DNA of 64,000 nucleotides from Eubacteriaceae bacterium (GTDB lineage: Bacteria; Bacillota; Clostridia; Lachnospirales; Lachnospiraceae). The stretch's first letter is position 1; every line of letters begins with the position of its first letter. The DNA lies in NCBI GenBank assembly GCA_910574915.1, contig CAJTCR010000001.1, positions 62,001 to 126,000 on the forward strand, written 5' to 3'. Of this stretch, positions 9,295 to 17,309 are shown one piece after another. The translations under genes were made by a program, and so were the position numbers. The notes under the pieces are model-generated. The model ran no database searches and was not told the DNA's origin. It saw only the letters and a list, made by a program, of their open reading frames with translations.

Positions 9295-9641
9295 GCTTCA
9301 TTCATAATCTCTGCTACTGACTTCATGATTCTGACATACATAGAATAACTGTCCGACTCCCTTTTCTTTTCTTTCTGTTCTGAATCTGGAGAGCGGAACA
9401 TATCCAGTACAGCATTTGATGCGTGTGCTACTCCCCAAAGCATCTCATCTGCATCTGTATCCAATGCCAGACAGATGTTCACAAATGTTTCTAAACTCAT
9501 AATCCTTGTCCCACGCTCGATATGCCCTAAAAATGACATGCTGATTCCACACTTTTTTGCAAGCTCATCCTGTGACCATCCCTTTGCCTTGCGAACCTGG
9601 CGTATCCTGTTCCCCATTTTTCCGTAATCTAACTCACGCAT
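9291..9641 (-). CDS. XRE-family regulator heading the polysaccharide operon
   Basis: A 116-residue protein with an N-terminal helix-turn-helix (IRQVRKAKGWSQDELAKKCG then SMSFLGHIERG) and a C-terminal helical tail. The start at 9641 is set by GGGAGG 7 bases upstream. It is the first gene of the operon and its stop overlaps the GT4 start. A perfect 16-bp inverted repeat lies 18 bases upstream of the start, the position expected for an autoregulatory operator. Confidence 0.9.
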   Translation of the reverse strand: MRELDYGKMGNRIRQVRKAKGWSQDELAKKCGISMSFLGHIERGTRIMSLETFVNICLALDTDADEMLWGVAHASNAVLDMFRSPDSEQKEKKRESDSYSMYVRIMKSVAEIMNEA

Positions 9642-9658
9642 TCCACAGCCTCCCATTC

Positions 9659-9703
9659 TGCATAAAACATAACAATTTACAATAAAATGTTATGTTTTAT
9701 GCA
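9659..9703. promoter_or_regulatory. Perfect 16-bp inverted repeat, putative XRE operator
   Basis: Arms 9659-9674 (TGCATAAAACATAACA) and 9688-9703 are exact reverse complements around a 13-base A/T-rich spacer. The right arm and spacer include a 16-mer (ATAACATTTTATTGTA on the minus strand, 9678-9693) that recurs in opposite orientation at 9954-9969. No T-run follows, so it is not a terminator. The position just before the XRE gene points to operator function; that role is inference. Confidence 0.65.
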
Positions 9704-10091
9704 TATAGTTATATACTTCCAAAGCAGCAGAAAATAAGGGTAAAAGAAGAAAACATAAAAAAAACGGATACAAAAAAGCTTACATAAATTTTGTATCCAA
9801 GATAAGGGTTCTTTTTTTAGTTAAAAAAATCCAATGAAATTTTTATGTATTTCAGACATATTTTTCGCAAATTAAACGATTGCATTAGGTAATTTTTAAC
9901 AATTTTTTCATTGGTATTGCAAAACAGCAGATTTTGTTATAGAATACTTAAAGATAACATTTTATTGTATAATGTTAATAATAAGAATTTTTAAATCTTA
10001 CAGCGTTATATAAGCTGTTTAATGGCAATGGTACCCTGCTTTCAGAGATAAAATCCCATTGCCATCGTATGTCCGCCTTACATACACTTAT
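9704..10091. other. A/T-rich non-coding stretch with one hairpin
   Basis: No convincing gene. Besides the 16-mer copy it holds a 10-bp inverted repeat (ATGGCAATGG at 10022-10031, complement at 10056-10065) just past the stop of the recombinase fragment. There is no T-run, so it may be a weak 3' stem or an element end. The composition is much more A/T-rich than the flanking operon. Confidence 0.5.
9954..9969 (+). promoter_or_regulatory. Second copy of the 16-mer from the operator region
   Basis: ATAACATTTTATTGTA here is identical to the minus-strand sequence of 9678-9693, 276 bases away and inverted. It overlaps TATAAT (9968-9973) and is part of its own short inverted repeat (TAACATT and AATGTTA). 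Two separated sites for one regulator could allow looping, or one could serve a plus-strand promoter. Confidence 0.5.
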
Positions 10092-11584
10092 TTACAAGCA
10101 GATCCGATATTCGTTCTTCCTATAATTTATCTTTTTTACTTCAACCCTCACATCACCAAAAATATCAAAATGAAATATCATATAATCTGGATAAACTACT
10201 ATTTTTTTAATATGACTTTTCATATTGACCACACTTATATCATAATCTGTGATTACCTTAATTATTTTTTCCAATTCTTCTATTCGGCCTTTCTCTTCAG
10301 ATATCGAGTTCTTCTTAGCCGCCAGCTTATTACATGCGTCTTCTAATTCTGCAATACGTTCTTTCAATTTCGTATCCTTCATATGGTAAATATCATCTTC
10401 TATCTTATTATCGAGATATTTGTCCAACAAAATTTCTCTATTCGATATCATCTTTTCCAACTTACTGGTAAAAGACTTTTCCTGTTGTTCTATTTCACTT
10501 GTATCGCTAATAACTTGCTTTAATATGGCAGACGCAGCCGAAGAAATATCTTCTATTGATTTTGTATTTATTTTTTGTGACAAATCGTAAATCAATTTGT
10601 CAAGATCTCCTTCTTTGAGGTGAATATTATCACATCCGGCATTTGTTCTTTCATATTTTGATTCTTCTTTATGTTTGGGGCTTCTATTATTTTTTGTCTT
10701 TCTTCCTCTTTGTACATATTCTTTGCAGCTCCAATATACCTTATTTGTTTTTCCGGCAACACTCGTGCATCTCCAAAACGTACTTCCGCACAATCCGCAT
10801 ACTATTTTTGTGGTGAGCGGATTGGAATTTTTTTTACTTCCTATAATTTTAGCCTTAAAATCCTCTGTAACAAATACATTTGATCTTGCATCCATTAATT
10901 TGTTTGCTTTATTCCATAGCTCCTCAGAAACAATCTCAGGTACAATATGATCATGATAAATCCATTGATCCTTACTATTTCTTTCTGTCCTTTTTGTTTC
11001 AAAATTTTTATGTAAAATATTCATTACCGCAGTACCTTTGTATAACGGATTTCGAACAATCCGCCTTACTGTTTGTTCCGCTATTTTATTTCCCTCATGA
11101 TTATAATACCCATTTTCCTGCAACATTTTAGCAATTACTCGAGAACCATTATTTTGTGCTGCCATTTCATAAATAAACCGGATCATTTCTGCTTCTTTAT
11201 CATTAATCACTATCTGTTTATTCACTTTATCAAATCCCCATGTTTTCGAAGTAAGAATAACATTGCTTCCTGTTTCCTGTCTTTTTCGATGTGCATGATT
11301 TATATTTTTGCTTAAGCTTCTGCTATAATCTTCTGCTAATATCGCTTTTATTCCTGTAATTAATGCATCATCCGGGGAATAAAATTTTCTCTCTAAATAA
11401 AAATACAATCTTTTCTTATTCTGAACAAGTTGATCTATAAAAAAATACCATTCCTTTGTATTTCTCATTAAGCGATCCTGCGATTTGATCACTATAATAT
11501 CAAATTTGTCACTCTCCATATCCTTAAACAAACGGTTATATTCTTCTCTTTTATTCGTCGTTGTCCCGGAACGCCCTTCATCTA
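10092..11584 (-). pseudogene. Serine recombinase, C-terminal part (catalytic N-terminus cut off)
   Basis: In-frame recombinase sequence begins at DEGRSGTTTNKREEYNRLF (about 11575), passes IIVIKSQDRLMRN, the recombinase domain and a zinc-ribbon (VCGLCGSTFW), and ends in a coiled coil (residues about 330-440). The first methionine is at 11531. The catalytic YxRVS motif is missing because the sequence switches at 11585 into an IS-like end. The missing N-terminus is found at 28418-28567, in the right order and strand. Joined at a shared TAGA, the two halves read GYVDEGRSG without a frame break. As it stands it cannot be catalytic. Confidence 0.85.
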
Positions 11585-11660
11585 TGTAAACGCTGTCTTT
11601 GATACAATGTAACTTTTCCCCAAACCTTTTAATTTTGCCCCATACTTTTTAATTTTGCCC
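11585..11660 (+). mobile_element. IS-like end (IS21 type) with subterminal repeats
   Basis: It starts TGTAAACGCTGTC and continues TTTGATACAA. Inside follow two near-copies of a subterminal motif, CTTTTAATTTTGCCCC at 11625 and ACTTTTTAATTTTGCCC at 11643. A terminal inverted repeat plus repeated inner sites is the pattern of IS21-family ends. The same terminus appears at 17764 (22 of 23 bases) and inverted at 28400-28422 (18 of 23). No istA/istB genes are present. The family name is inference. Confidence 0.55.
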
Positions 11661-11984
11661 ACCTTGCCGGCTTGTCAGGCTTTGGGGGATATCCCTGCCG
11701 CCGTACATGATGCGGACAATGCTCACTGTGTTTCTGGTTTCATCCGGCAGATAAAACACAAGGTAATTATCAACAGGGAAAAAACGGAGCCCTTCGCTGT
11801 GCCACGGTTCTTCTTCGTACAGCCGGAACCGCATCGGCATTTCATCAAGAGCGCGGATTTCTTTCATGATCCGCTGCGTCTGTCCTGCTGCCGTTTCCGG
11901 CACAAGCAGTTCATATGCAATATACTCGTATATATCCCTCAGATCACGCCTCGCCGCGGCCGTGTATACGATATCCCAGCTCAT
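11649..11984 (-). CDS. RelE/ParE-family toxin
   Basis: A 111-residue type II toxin: WDIVYTAAARRDLRDIYEYI at the N-terminus and NYLVFYLPDETRNTVSIVRIMYGGRDI at the C-terminus match the RelE/ParE fold. RelE members cut mRNA in the ribosome; ParE members poison gyrase; the sequence does not separate them. It overlaps the antitoxin stop by 4 bases. Its 3' end runs into the IS-like repeat at 11643-11660, so the last residues may derive from the junction. Confidence 0.85.
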   Translation of the reverse strand: MSWDIVYTAAARRDLRDIYEYIAYELLVPETAAGQTQRIMKEIRALDEMPMRFRLYEEEPWHSEGLRFFPVDNYLVFYLPDETRNTVSIVRIMYGGRDIPQSLTSRQGGQN

Positions 11985-12286
11985 ATCCCATAATCCCGCC
12001 GCATTTCTTCTTCCACCACATCTGCTGAATATACCCTGCCTTCCCGTATATCCTCCATGCCCTTTCCTATCTCCGCGTCAAACTGCTCTTTTGTAAGGGA
12101 GCCGTATGCAAGTGGCGCCTTCTTCGGCAGCTTCATCTCGAACGGGATGCCCTGCTGAAGCACGACCTGCCTTAAAAACATACCGACTGCATTTGACATC
12201 GGTATCCCAAGCTGGTCAAGCACCCGCTCTGCCTGCTCTTTGATCTCAGGCTCCACACGCGCGAATACATTTGATGTCCTTGCCAT
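11981..12286 (-). CDS. RelB/DinJ-family antitoxin
   Basis: A 101-residue protein with a ribbon-helix-helix start (SNVFARVEPEIKEQAERVLD and the conserved LGIPMSNAVGMFLRQVV) and an acidic C-terminal tail that would wrap the toxin. First gene of the toxin-antitoxin pair (ATGA coupling). RelB-type antitoxins repress their own promoter; A/T-rich sequence 12287-12330 upstream is the likely site. Located among phage and IS remnants, so probably cargo that stabilises the island. Confidence 0.85.
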   Translation of the reverse strand: MARTSNVFARVEPEIKEQAERVLDQLGIPMSNAVGMFLRQVVLQQGIPFEMKLPKKAPLAYGSLTKEQFDAEIGKGMEDIREGRVYSADVVEEEMRRDYGI

Positions 12287-12372
12287 CTAAACCACATCCT
12301 TTCACTATATAGTATACCGCTTTTGCTTGCGGTATGCAAGCGTTCCGCTTGATCTTTGTATGGATGCACAAA

Positions 12373-13262
12373 TCAGAACACCAAAAGTCCGCGGGAATCG
12401 TACACGCTTTCGGATGTCTGGTTCCCACAGCGCACCGCCCGGTCAAGCCCCATGATCGCAGCCACAGCACCGTCAATCTTCTCCGTAGATTTTTCCTTAT
12501 CTGCCTTGATATTGCCTGCGGGGTCGGTGCGGATGAAGATGTTATCCATCATCCACCGCAGAACCGGATGCCCGCCGTGGGCAATCATCTGTTCCAGCAC
12601 CAGCTTCATCAGCTCCTTGGTGGGCGGGGACATATCCTTGAAGCCCTGCCCAAACGGGACCACCGTGAAGCCCATGCCCTCAAGGTTCTGCACCATCTGC
12701 ACTGCGCCCCACCGGTCGAAGGCGATCTCCCGGATGTTGAACCGCTCCCCAAGCCGCTCGATGTATTTCTCAATGAATCCGTAATGCACCACGTTTCCCT
12801 CCGTGATCATCAGCTTCCCCTGCCGCTCCCACACATCGTAGGGGACATGGTCGCGCCTCACACGCAGCTCCAGCGTTTCCTCCGGCACCCAGAAGTACGG
12901 CAGGATGCAGTATTTGTCCTCTTCATCCAGCGGCGGGAACACCAGAACGAACGCCGTGATGTCCGTGGTGGAAGATAAATCCAGACCTCCGTAACAGACA
13001 CGCCCTTCCAGATCATCCTCCGAAACCGGGAAGGCACAGGCGTCCCATTTGTCCATGGGCATCCACCGCACCGCCTGTTTCACCCACTAGTACAGTGGTG
13101 CAGAAATAACGGGTGCTGTATTCACTGTTATTTCTGCAATGCTGTACTAGTTCAGGCGAAGCTGCCGGAAACTGTTTTCTTCCCCCGGATTCTGCTTTGC
13201 TGACTCGCAGGCGGCTTTCACCTTGTCAATCCCCACCGTGATGTTCACTTTTTGGGTCAACC
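12373..13262 (-). pseudogene. Phage terminase large subunit, 5'-truncated and interrupted
   Basis: The C-terminal RNase H-like nuclease part is intact from residue WVKQAVRWMPMDKWDAC onward: YGGLDLSSTTDITAF carries the first acidic residue, FDRWGAVQMVQNLEGMGF the middle motif and DKEKSTEKIDGAVAAIMGLD the last. Upstream (13150-13262) is the preceding segment (VGIDKVKAACESAKQNP to RQLRLN). Between LRLN and WVKQ lies a 63-base in-frame insertion with a TAG at each end, part of the 66-bp palindrome. The ATPase half is absent; at about 13263 the sequence switches to the SHOCT gene remnant. Not functional for packaging. Confidence 0.85.
13086..13151. repeat. 66-bp palindromic element inside the terminase gene
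   Basis: Arms ACTAGTACAG (13086-13095) and TGCAGAAATAAC (13099-13110) are perfectly matched by GTTATTTCTGCA (13127-13138) and CTGTACTAGT (13142-13151), with 3-base internal mismatches and a 16-base loop. It splits a conserved terminase stretch exactly and in frame. Shape and placement suggest a small non-autonomous mobile element. The outer CTGTACTAG also occurs at one end of the large repeat at 46410-46418. Confidence 0.75.
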
Positions 13263-13277
13263 TTCCGATGCTTTACA

Positions 13278-13381
13278 TTATACAGGAAGCTTCTTGTCGA
13301 TGGCACCCTTTTCCAACATGGATCTCGCTATGGAGAGCGAGATATAATACAGCTTTTTGCCCGGAACTGCTCCTCAGTCAT
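13278..13381 (-). pseudogene. SHOCT-type small protein, frameshifted copy A
   Basis: The ATG at 13381 overlaps the upstream gene's stop by 8 bases, as in copy B. The sequence MTEEQFRA is followed, after a one-base shift in an A-run (13352-13356), by KKLYYISLSIARSMLEKGAI, then stops at DKKLPV. The family usually goes on to an IDTILL-KYRP tail, as at 21108-21284. Both the frameshift and the truncation at the terminase junction make it non-functional. Confidence 0.7.
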
Positions 13382-13790
13382 CTGCCCCGCCTCCTCCAAA
13401 CCGGTCTTTGATATAGCAGGCATGTGAGCAGTATTTCCTTCTGGAATTGCCATAGGCTGTAAACTCCCTGCCGCATCTGGCACAGGTATAGGTGTAGACC
13501 GCTTTTTTGTTCAGCATCTCTGGATGTTCCTTCCACCATTTTTTCCGGCATTCCGCGGAACAAAATACCCGCGTCTTCATCCCCTTAGCCTGCACCAGCG
13601 CCGCCCCGCATTCCTTACAGCGGCTGCCGGTTCCCTTCTGCGTTTTCCCCGCCATGTTCCCGGTCAGACCGTTCCGCCTGCAGAACGCCACCACAGCATC
13701 CTTTGTCAGCCCGATTTCTTTTGCTATGCTCGCATATCCAAAGCCGCTGTTACGGCGCTTTATGACCACATTTTTCTGTTCTTCCGTCAT
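13374..13790 (-). CDS. HTH plus zinc-ribbon protein, module copy A
   Basis: A 138-residue protein. Residues 1-45 form a helix-turn-helix resembling those of resolvases or sigma region 4 (GFGYASIAKEIGLTKDAVVA). Then come three cysteine clusters: CKECGAALV, CSAECRKKWW and YTCARCGREF with a terminal CSHACYIKDRF. The start at 13790 has AGGAGG 8 bases upstream; a longer frame has no site. It is a paralogue of 21277-21696 with the same downstream SHOCT partner. A DNA-binding role is inferred; it travels with the recombinase module. Confidence 0.75.
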   Translation of the reverse strand: MTEEQKNVVIKRRNSGFGYASIAKEIGLTKDAVVAFCRRNGLTGNMAGKTQKGTGSRCKECGAALVQAKGMKTRVFCSAECRKKWWKEHPEMLNKKAVYTYTCARCGREFTAYGNSRRKYCSHACYIKDRFGGGGADD

Positions 13791-13894
13791 GAGAACCACC
13801 TCCTGCAGAGGCTTATGTATTTTACCCCTGCTTATAAGAAAGCCTCCCATTTCATTGCCACGGCAGAAGGGAAAACTTGAGGGTAAAATAAAAA

Positions 13895-13939
13895 ACCGCC
13901 TTACGGCATCTTATGATCCGCAGGCTTGTCACTATTCGC
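13895..13939. repeat. Leader hairpin and 17-base repeat, copy A
   Basis: GGCTTGTCACTATTCGC at 13923-13939 is identical to 21872-21888. Each copy sits next to a stem-forming sequence about 100-180 bases upstream of an HTH/zinc-ribbon gene. This marks the upstream limit of both module copies. It could be a module boundary or an operator. Confidence 0.6.
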
Positions 13940-14004
13940 TGTTCTTTCATGTCGTTTATTTAACAAAACATCGGGTATTTCCCACGGCATATACGAACGG
14001 AAAA

Positions 14005-14028
14005 AGCGGCCTGGAAAACCAGACCGCT
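14005..14028 (-). terminator. Terminator of flavodoxin cluster
   Basis: On the minus strand AGCGGTCTGG, a TTTT loop and CCAGGCCGCT are followed by TTTT. It lies 34 bases after the flavodoxin stop. Confidence 0.85.
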
Positions 14029-14061
14029 GCGTAAATTATCTTTCCTGAACAAAGTCAATAA

Positions 14062-14484
14062 TTATGCCAGCGCCTTTCCAAGCGCCCTGCAGTCTTCCAG
14101 CGCATTTTCGTCCGGTGCTTCATTGCAGGTCACGCTGTCGCACACAAGCACTGCGCCCGCCGTCGTACAGGTTTCCTCCCAGTTACGAATCCATTCCCCG
14201 TCGCCCCATCCATAGGAGCCGAACAGCCCGGTCTTCTTCCCGCCGAGCTTTCCTTCCACGGAATCGAACATCGGCTGGAATTCGCCTTCTTCCAGCACCT
14301 CCACACCCATAGCCGGGCAGCCGAAAGCAACTGCGTCATAGGAGTCCATTTTGGAAGCGTCAAACTCTGAGGCTGTAAGCAGATCCGCCTCCGCCCCGCC
14401 TGCCTTTGCGCCTTCCAGAACCGCCTCCGCCATTGCCTGCGTGTTTCCGGTCCCGCTCCAATAAACTACCGCTATTTTTGCCAT
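14062..14484 (-). CDS. Flavodoxin
   Basis: A 140-residue short-chain flavodoxin. The FMN phosphate loop VVYWSGTGNTQAMAE is at residues 6-20; the two isoalloxazine loops are FGCPAMGVEVLEE near 55 and GSYGWGDGEWIRNW near 90. It carries electrons in place of ferredoxin, typically when iron is short. Third gene of a minus-strand cluster with DUF3793 and DUF2325 proteins, an arrangement seen with iron-regulated loci in Clostridia. Confidence 0.93.
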   Translation of the reverse strand: MAKIAVVYWSGTGNTQAMAEAVLEGAKAGGAEADLLTASEFDASKMDSYDAVAFGCPAMGVEVLEEGEFQPMFDSVEGKLGGKKTGLFGSYGWGDGEWIRNWEETCTTAGAVLVCDSVTCNEAPDENALEDCRALGKALA

Positions 14485-14521
14485 AATATGTATCCTGCCT
14501 TTCTGTTAAATATTTTGTATA

Positions 14522-15073
14522 TCAAACGGCCGCTGTGAGCCATTCAATAGACTTACCCTGTGCAAACTGCGCAAGGCAGGCCTCCGTGCATTTCTGGTAT
14601 TCTGCAAATATTTCTTTTGCTTTATCCGCATCACCGTAGACCTTCCATTCCCCCACGCATTTATACCCTTTGGCCCTGTTCTCAATAAAGCCGCTTACAT
14701 CTTCCGGCGGGTAGCCAAGAAATAATCCGATTTCGTGCGGGAATTCCCCACCATCCGCCAGTCTCTGCATAAGCTGGATAATGCACCGTTCCGGCGCGCC
14801 AAACGTGTACCCGCGTTTTTCTAACAGAATGCAGGCATCCGCCTGCTGTAAGTCCTGCGACAGCTTTGACGGCCGGTATGCATAAATAAGTGCGCACCCG
14901 TCACGGTACCGGAGGGGAAGAACCCTGATCCCCTTTTTCACAAGGGCCACGTTCAGACTGCGGACGCTGTCCCTCATCTCCTTTTCGTCTGCAAAGCGGC
15001 AGGAAAATAAATTTGCCGTTTTTATCCCTGCCAGTGTCGGTGAACAGTAGTGGACAAATATTTCCTCAGACAT
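14522..15073 (-). CDS. DUF3793 family protein
   Basis: About 183 residues. FVHYCSPTLAGIKTANLFSC at the start, LPLRYRDGCALIYAYRPSKL in the middle and EIGLFLGYPPEDVSGFIEN near residue 120 are the family's conserved blocks. Function unknown; the family is almost restricted to Clostridia and often lies with flavodoxin and Feo-type iron genes. The start at 15073 has GGGGAGGG upstream and overlaps the DUF2325 stop by 8 bases. Confidence 0.88.
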   Translation of the reverse strand: MSEEIFVHYCSPTLAGIKTANLFSCRFADEKEMRDSVRSLNVALVKKGIRVLPLRYRDGCALIYAYRPSKLSQDLQQADACILLEKRGYTFGAPERCIIQLMQRLADGGEFPHEIGLFLGYPPEDVSGFIENRAKGYKCVGEWKVYGDADKAKEIFAEYQKCTEACLAQFAQGKSIEWLTAAV

Positions 15074-15368
15074 ACATACCCTCCCCGCTTTCCGCCATAT
15101 GGCCTTCCAGGATTCCCCGGAGCGCATTTATGGAGCTTATATGGGAACGGACCGTCCTTACCGGCTTTCCTTTCGTCTGCTCCAATGCGCTGCGCACCAT
15201 TTTATGGGAAGCCGTGCCTGTAAACAGCACAAGCAGATCCGGCAGCCCGATATTTTTCAGGTTTTTCGCCATTTTGGGATATATTTTCGCCTTACATTTG
15301 TATTCCCTGCACAGCTCTTTATATTGACGGACCATACATTCATTTCCTCCGACAATCACCACGCTCAT
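15066..15368 (-). CDS. DUF2325 family protein
   Basis: A 100-residue protein beginning MSVVIVGGNECMVRQYKELC, the family's nucleotide-binding-like first strand and loop. LVLFTGTASHKMVRSA follows. The ATG at 15368 has AAAGGAG 8 bases before it, so the longer upstream frame is not used. First gene of the flavodoxin cluster. Function unknown; association with iron-responsive genes is known for the family. Confidence 0.87.
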   Translation of the reverse strand: MSVVIVGGNECMVRQYKELCREYKCKAKIYPKMAKNLKNIGLPDLLVLFTGTASHKMVRSALEQTKGKPVRTVRSHISSINALRGILEGHMAESGEGMYV

Positions 15369-15385
15369 CCGCGTCATCTCCTTTC

Positions 15386-15412
15386 GGTTAGCAAAAACTA
15401 ACCCATTGTCAA
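15386..15412 (-). promoter_or_regulatory. Operator-like palindrome and TTGACA before DUF2325
   Basis: GGTTAGCAAAAACTAACC (15386-15403) is a 6+6 palindrome 17 bases upstream of the start. TTGACA on the minus strand (15407-15412) lies next to it, though a good -10 at 17 bases is lacking. GGTTAG/CTAACC half-sites resemble DtxR/IdeR-type iron boxes; the upstream AraC protein is another candidate binder. Confidence 0.5.
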
Positions 15413-15536
15413 AAATAAGGGCCTCTTGCAAGGCACAGTAAAATGATAGCATCCTTTTTCCTTCCTTTCTGCTCCATCAAAACAGAAAAATGCTCCAAAA
15501 CAGCACTCTTTAAGGAACGCCGTTTTAGAACGGAAG

Positions 15537-16520
15537 TCACTGCCATCCCATAATTCCGTGCATTTTCCTGTATTCGCCTGGAGTCTCCCCCATGATCTTC
15601 TGGAATGCAGAAGCAAATTTCCCCGCATTGCTGTACCCAAATTCGGAGGCTATCTCCAATATGGCGGAATCCGTGTGGATCAGCCGCAGGGCGGCAGACT
15701 GCATTTTCAAAATCCGGGTATAGGAACTCACGGGAACGCCATACACGCCTTTGAATGCGTTTTGGAGATGGGTCTGCGATACATGGAACCTGCCGGAAAG
15801 CTCAGACACGGATACCTGCCTGTCTAAATTCTCCGCAAGCCATGCGGCGGCTTCCTTGGCAAGGTCTGCCTGCAGTTTTGACAGCGAAAGGGCGGGTGCG
15901 CTGTTCTTTTCCGGGCTGACGCTCCCAAGCACGAGAAGCAGTTCCAGAACCTTTATTTTGAAATAACCCTTTTTGCATTCTTCCGGCACCGAATACAGTT
16001 CCGAAAAGATATGTTCGATATATGCCTGGGAACGGATAATAAAGCAGTTTTTGTCTGCGCACAGCCGCCCTGCCAGCTCCCTGGGACGGACATTCACATC
16101 CTCCAGGAAGCAGGAAAGGCACTCCGGCGCGGCATCGGTATCAATGCATATGGAAATGCCGTGGTAATGGCAGAGGGGGAAGCTGTATTCACCGGAACTT
16201 TGTTTTTTTACCGTAACGGACAGGTCGCCCGGCATAATATAGGCGCTCCCATCCTCCTCCAGCCCCTGCTCCATCCTCCCTTCACGGCAGTGGTGTATTT
16301 CCATAAAGTTCCCCTCTTCCTCTGCCCCGAAGAAAAAACGGTCCATATGCACAGAGTAAATATTCATCTCAATTCCAGGAAACACTTTGTAGGAATCAAC
16401 CTCTGCATCTCCCCTGCCATTTCGAAATCTATGTATCTTAGGTCCGTATTCCGAGGACTTGCCCGATTCACTGCACAGGGCGCAGCAGATATTCCTTTCA
16501 TCCTTTTTGTAATCCATCAT
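15537..16520 (-). CDS. AraC-family regulator
   Basis: A 327-residue protein. An N-terminal sensing region (about 1-215) precedes a double helix-turn-helix: VSVSELSGRFHVSQTHLQNAF and SAILEIASEFGYSNAGKFASAFQKIMGETPGEYR, the family signature, at the C-terminus. AGAGGTGTT precedes a tandem ATG. It lies upstream of the flavodoxin cluster on the same strand. Such regulators with flavodoxin/DUF3793 genes may sense iron or siderophore; that is inference. Confidence 0.88.
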   Translation of the reverse strand: MMDYKKDERNICCALCSESGKSSEYGPKIHRFRNGRGDAEVDSYKVFPGIEMNIYSVHMDRFFFGAEEEGNFMEIHHCREGRMEQGLEEDGSAYIMPGDLSVTVKKQSSGEYSFPLCHYHGISICIDTDAAPECLSCFLEDVNVRPRELAGRLCADKNCFIIRSQAYIEHIFSELYSVPEECKKGYFKIKVLELLLVLGSVSPEKNSAPALSLSKLQADLAKEAAAWLAENLDRQVSVSELSGRFHVSQTHLQNAFKGVYGVPVSSYTRILKMQSAALRLIHTDSAILEIASEFGYSNAGKFASAFQKIMGETPGEYRKMHGIMGWQ

Positions 16521-16652
16521 AACACCTCTTTTACAGGAACCGCCATGCAGCCCCTTATCCTGCCTTCCAATTTAGTGACAGCCTGCATCAAAATACCGAC
16601 CATTTCTCTACTTGGAAACGAATAACAATTCCAATATAGTTCTTTGTTTTTA

Positions 16653-17003
16653 TCATCCTAATAATTTTACAAATTTATCCGGTTGGATAACTTTCACTCT
16701 TGATTTTGTAAAATCCTTTGGATTTCGTGTTATAATATAATCTGCCGCTACTTCGACTGCATTTTAATTGGAAATATAAAAAATCTTACACAAATGCTTA
16801 ATAAAATTTCTGCGCTCATCTGGATTAAAATCTTTTCTCATAATATAAAACAAATTAGAAATACTATGTGCAGCTAAAAAGCCAGTAATTTCCCTTCTGG
16901 CACATTTTTCTATTATTATATTTGCATAGACTGCAAAAGGATGCCGCTATGCGACCGCATCCACAATAATATTTGTATCAACCAGGATTACTATATTTTT
17001 CAT
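16653..17003 (-). pseudogene. PIN-domain toxin remnant
   Basis: Translation gives MKNIVILVDTNIIVDAVA, a TAG stop, then HPFAVYANIIIEKCARREI through HLCKIFYISN, a TAA stop, then NAVEVAADYIITRNPKDF and VIQPDKFVKLLG. This is a PIN-domain RNase with two in-frame stops and a deletion in the middle. The first catalytic Asp (VDTN) and the C-terminal RNPKDF block are recognisable. Not functional. Confidence 0.75.
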
Positions 17004-17088
17004 TCCTCGCTTCTTCCAATTCTTTGTCAGCATCAAAGTTTTCCGGCAGCCTGCCTCTAAACTTTTGCAAATTTTGAAATGCCGCCAT
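16978..17088 (-). pseudogene. Antitoxin remnant paired with PIN gene
   Basis: Only the C-terminal 36 residues remain, AAFQNLQKFRGRLPENFDAD then KELEEARNEKYSNPG, a tail typical of antitoxins encoded before PIN toxins. It overlaps the PIN start by 26 bases, the usual coupling. The frame is lost in an A-run at about 17095. Confidence 0.65.
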
Positions 17089-17103
17089 AGCCTGTTTTTT
17101 TCA

Positions 17104-17309
17104 TTCTCTTTATCCGGCTATTGATATTTTTAGGTTTTAAAGCATATTACACATTCTTTACTCAAATTCTATAAACTATATCTATATTACCATAATACAT
17201 TACATGTCTCAACATCTGTTTTTATTGCACATTATTCTATACTTAAAGGTAATATCATTTGAAAAAAAGATTATTTTCTATCCTATATTTCAAATAATAT
17301 CACTTTTCT
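17104..17309. other. A/T-rich spacer without recognised gene
   Basis: Very A/T-rich sequence between the antitoxin remnant and the SHOCT/TetR debris. No reading frame, stem or repeat of note was seen. Confidence 0.5.

Noticed and set aside
10022-10065. Hairpin as attachment site of the split recombinase
   Set aside because: No matching sequence was found near the other border at 28740-28870, so an att role has no support.
12334-12978. 214-codon plus-strand frame opposite the terminase fragment
   Set aside because: Rich in His, Arg and Pro, typical of antisense to a G+C-rich gene; the terminase frame has clear motifs.
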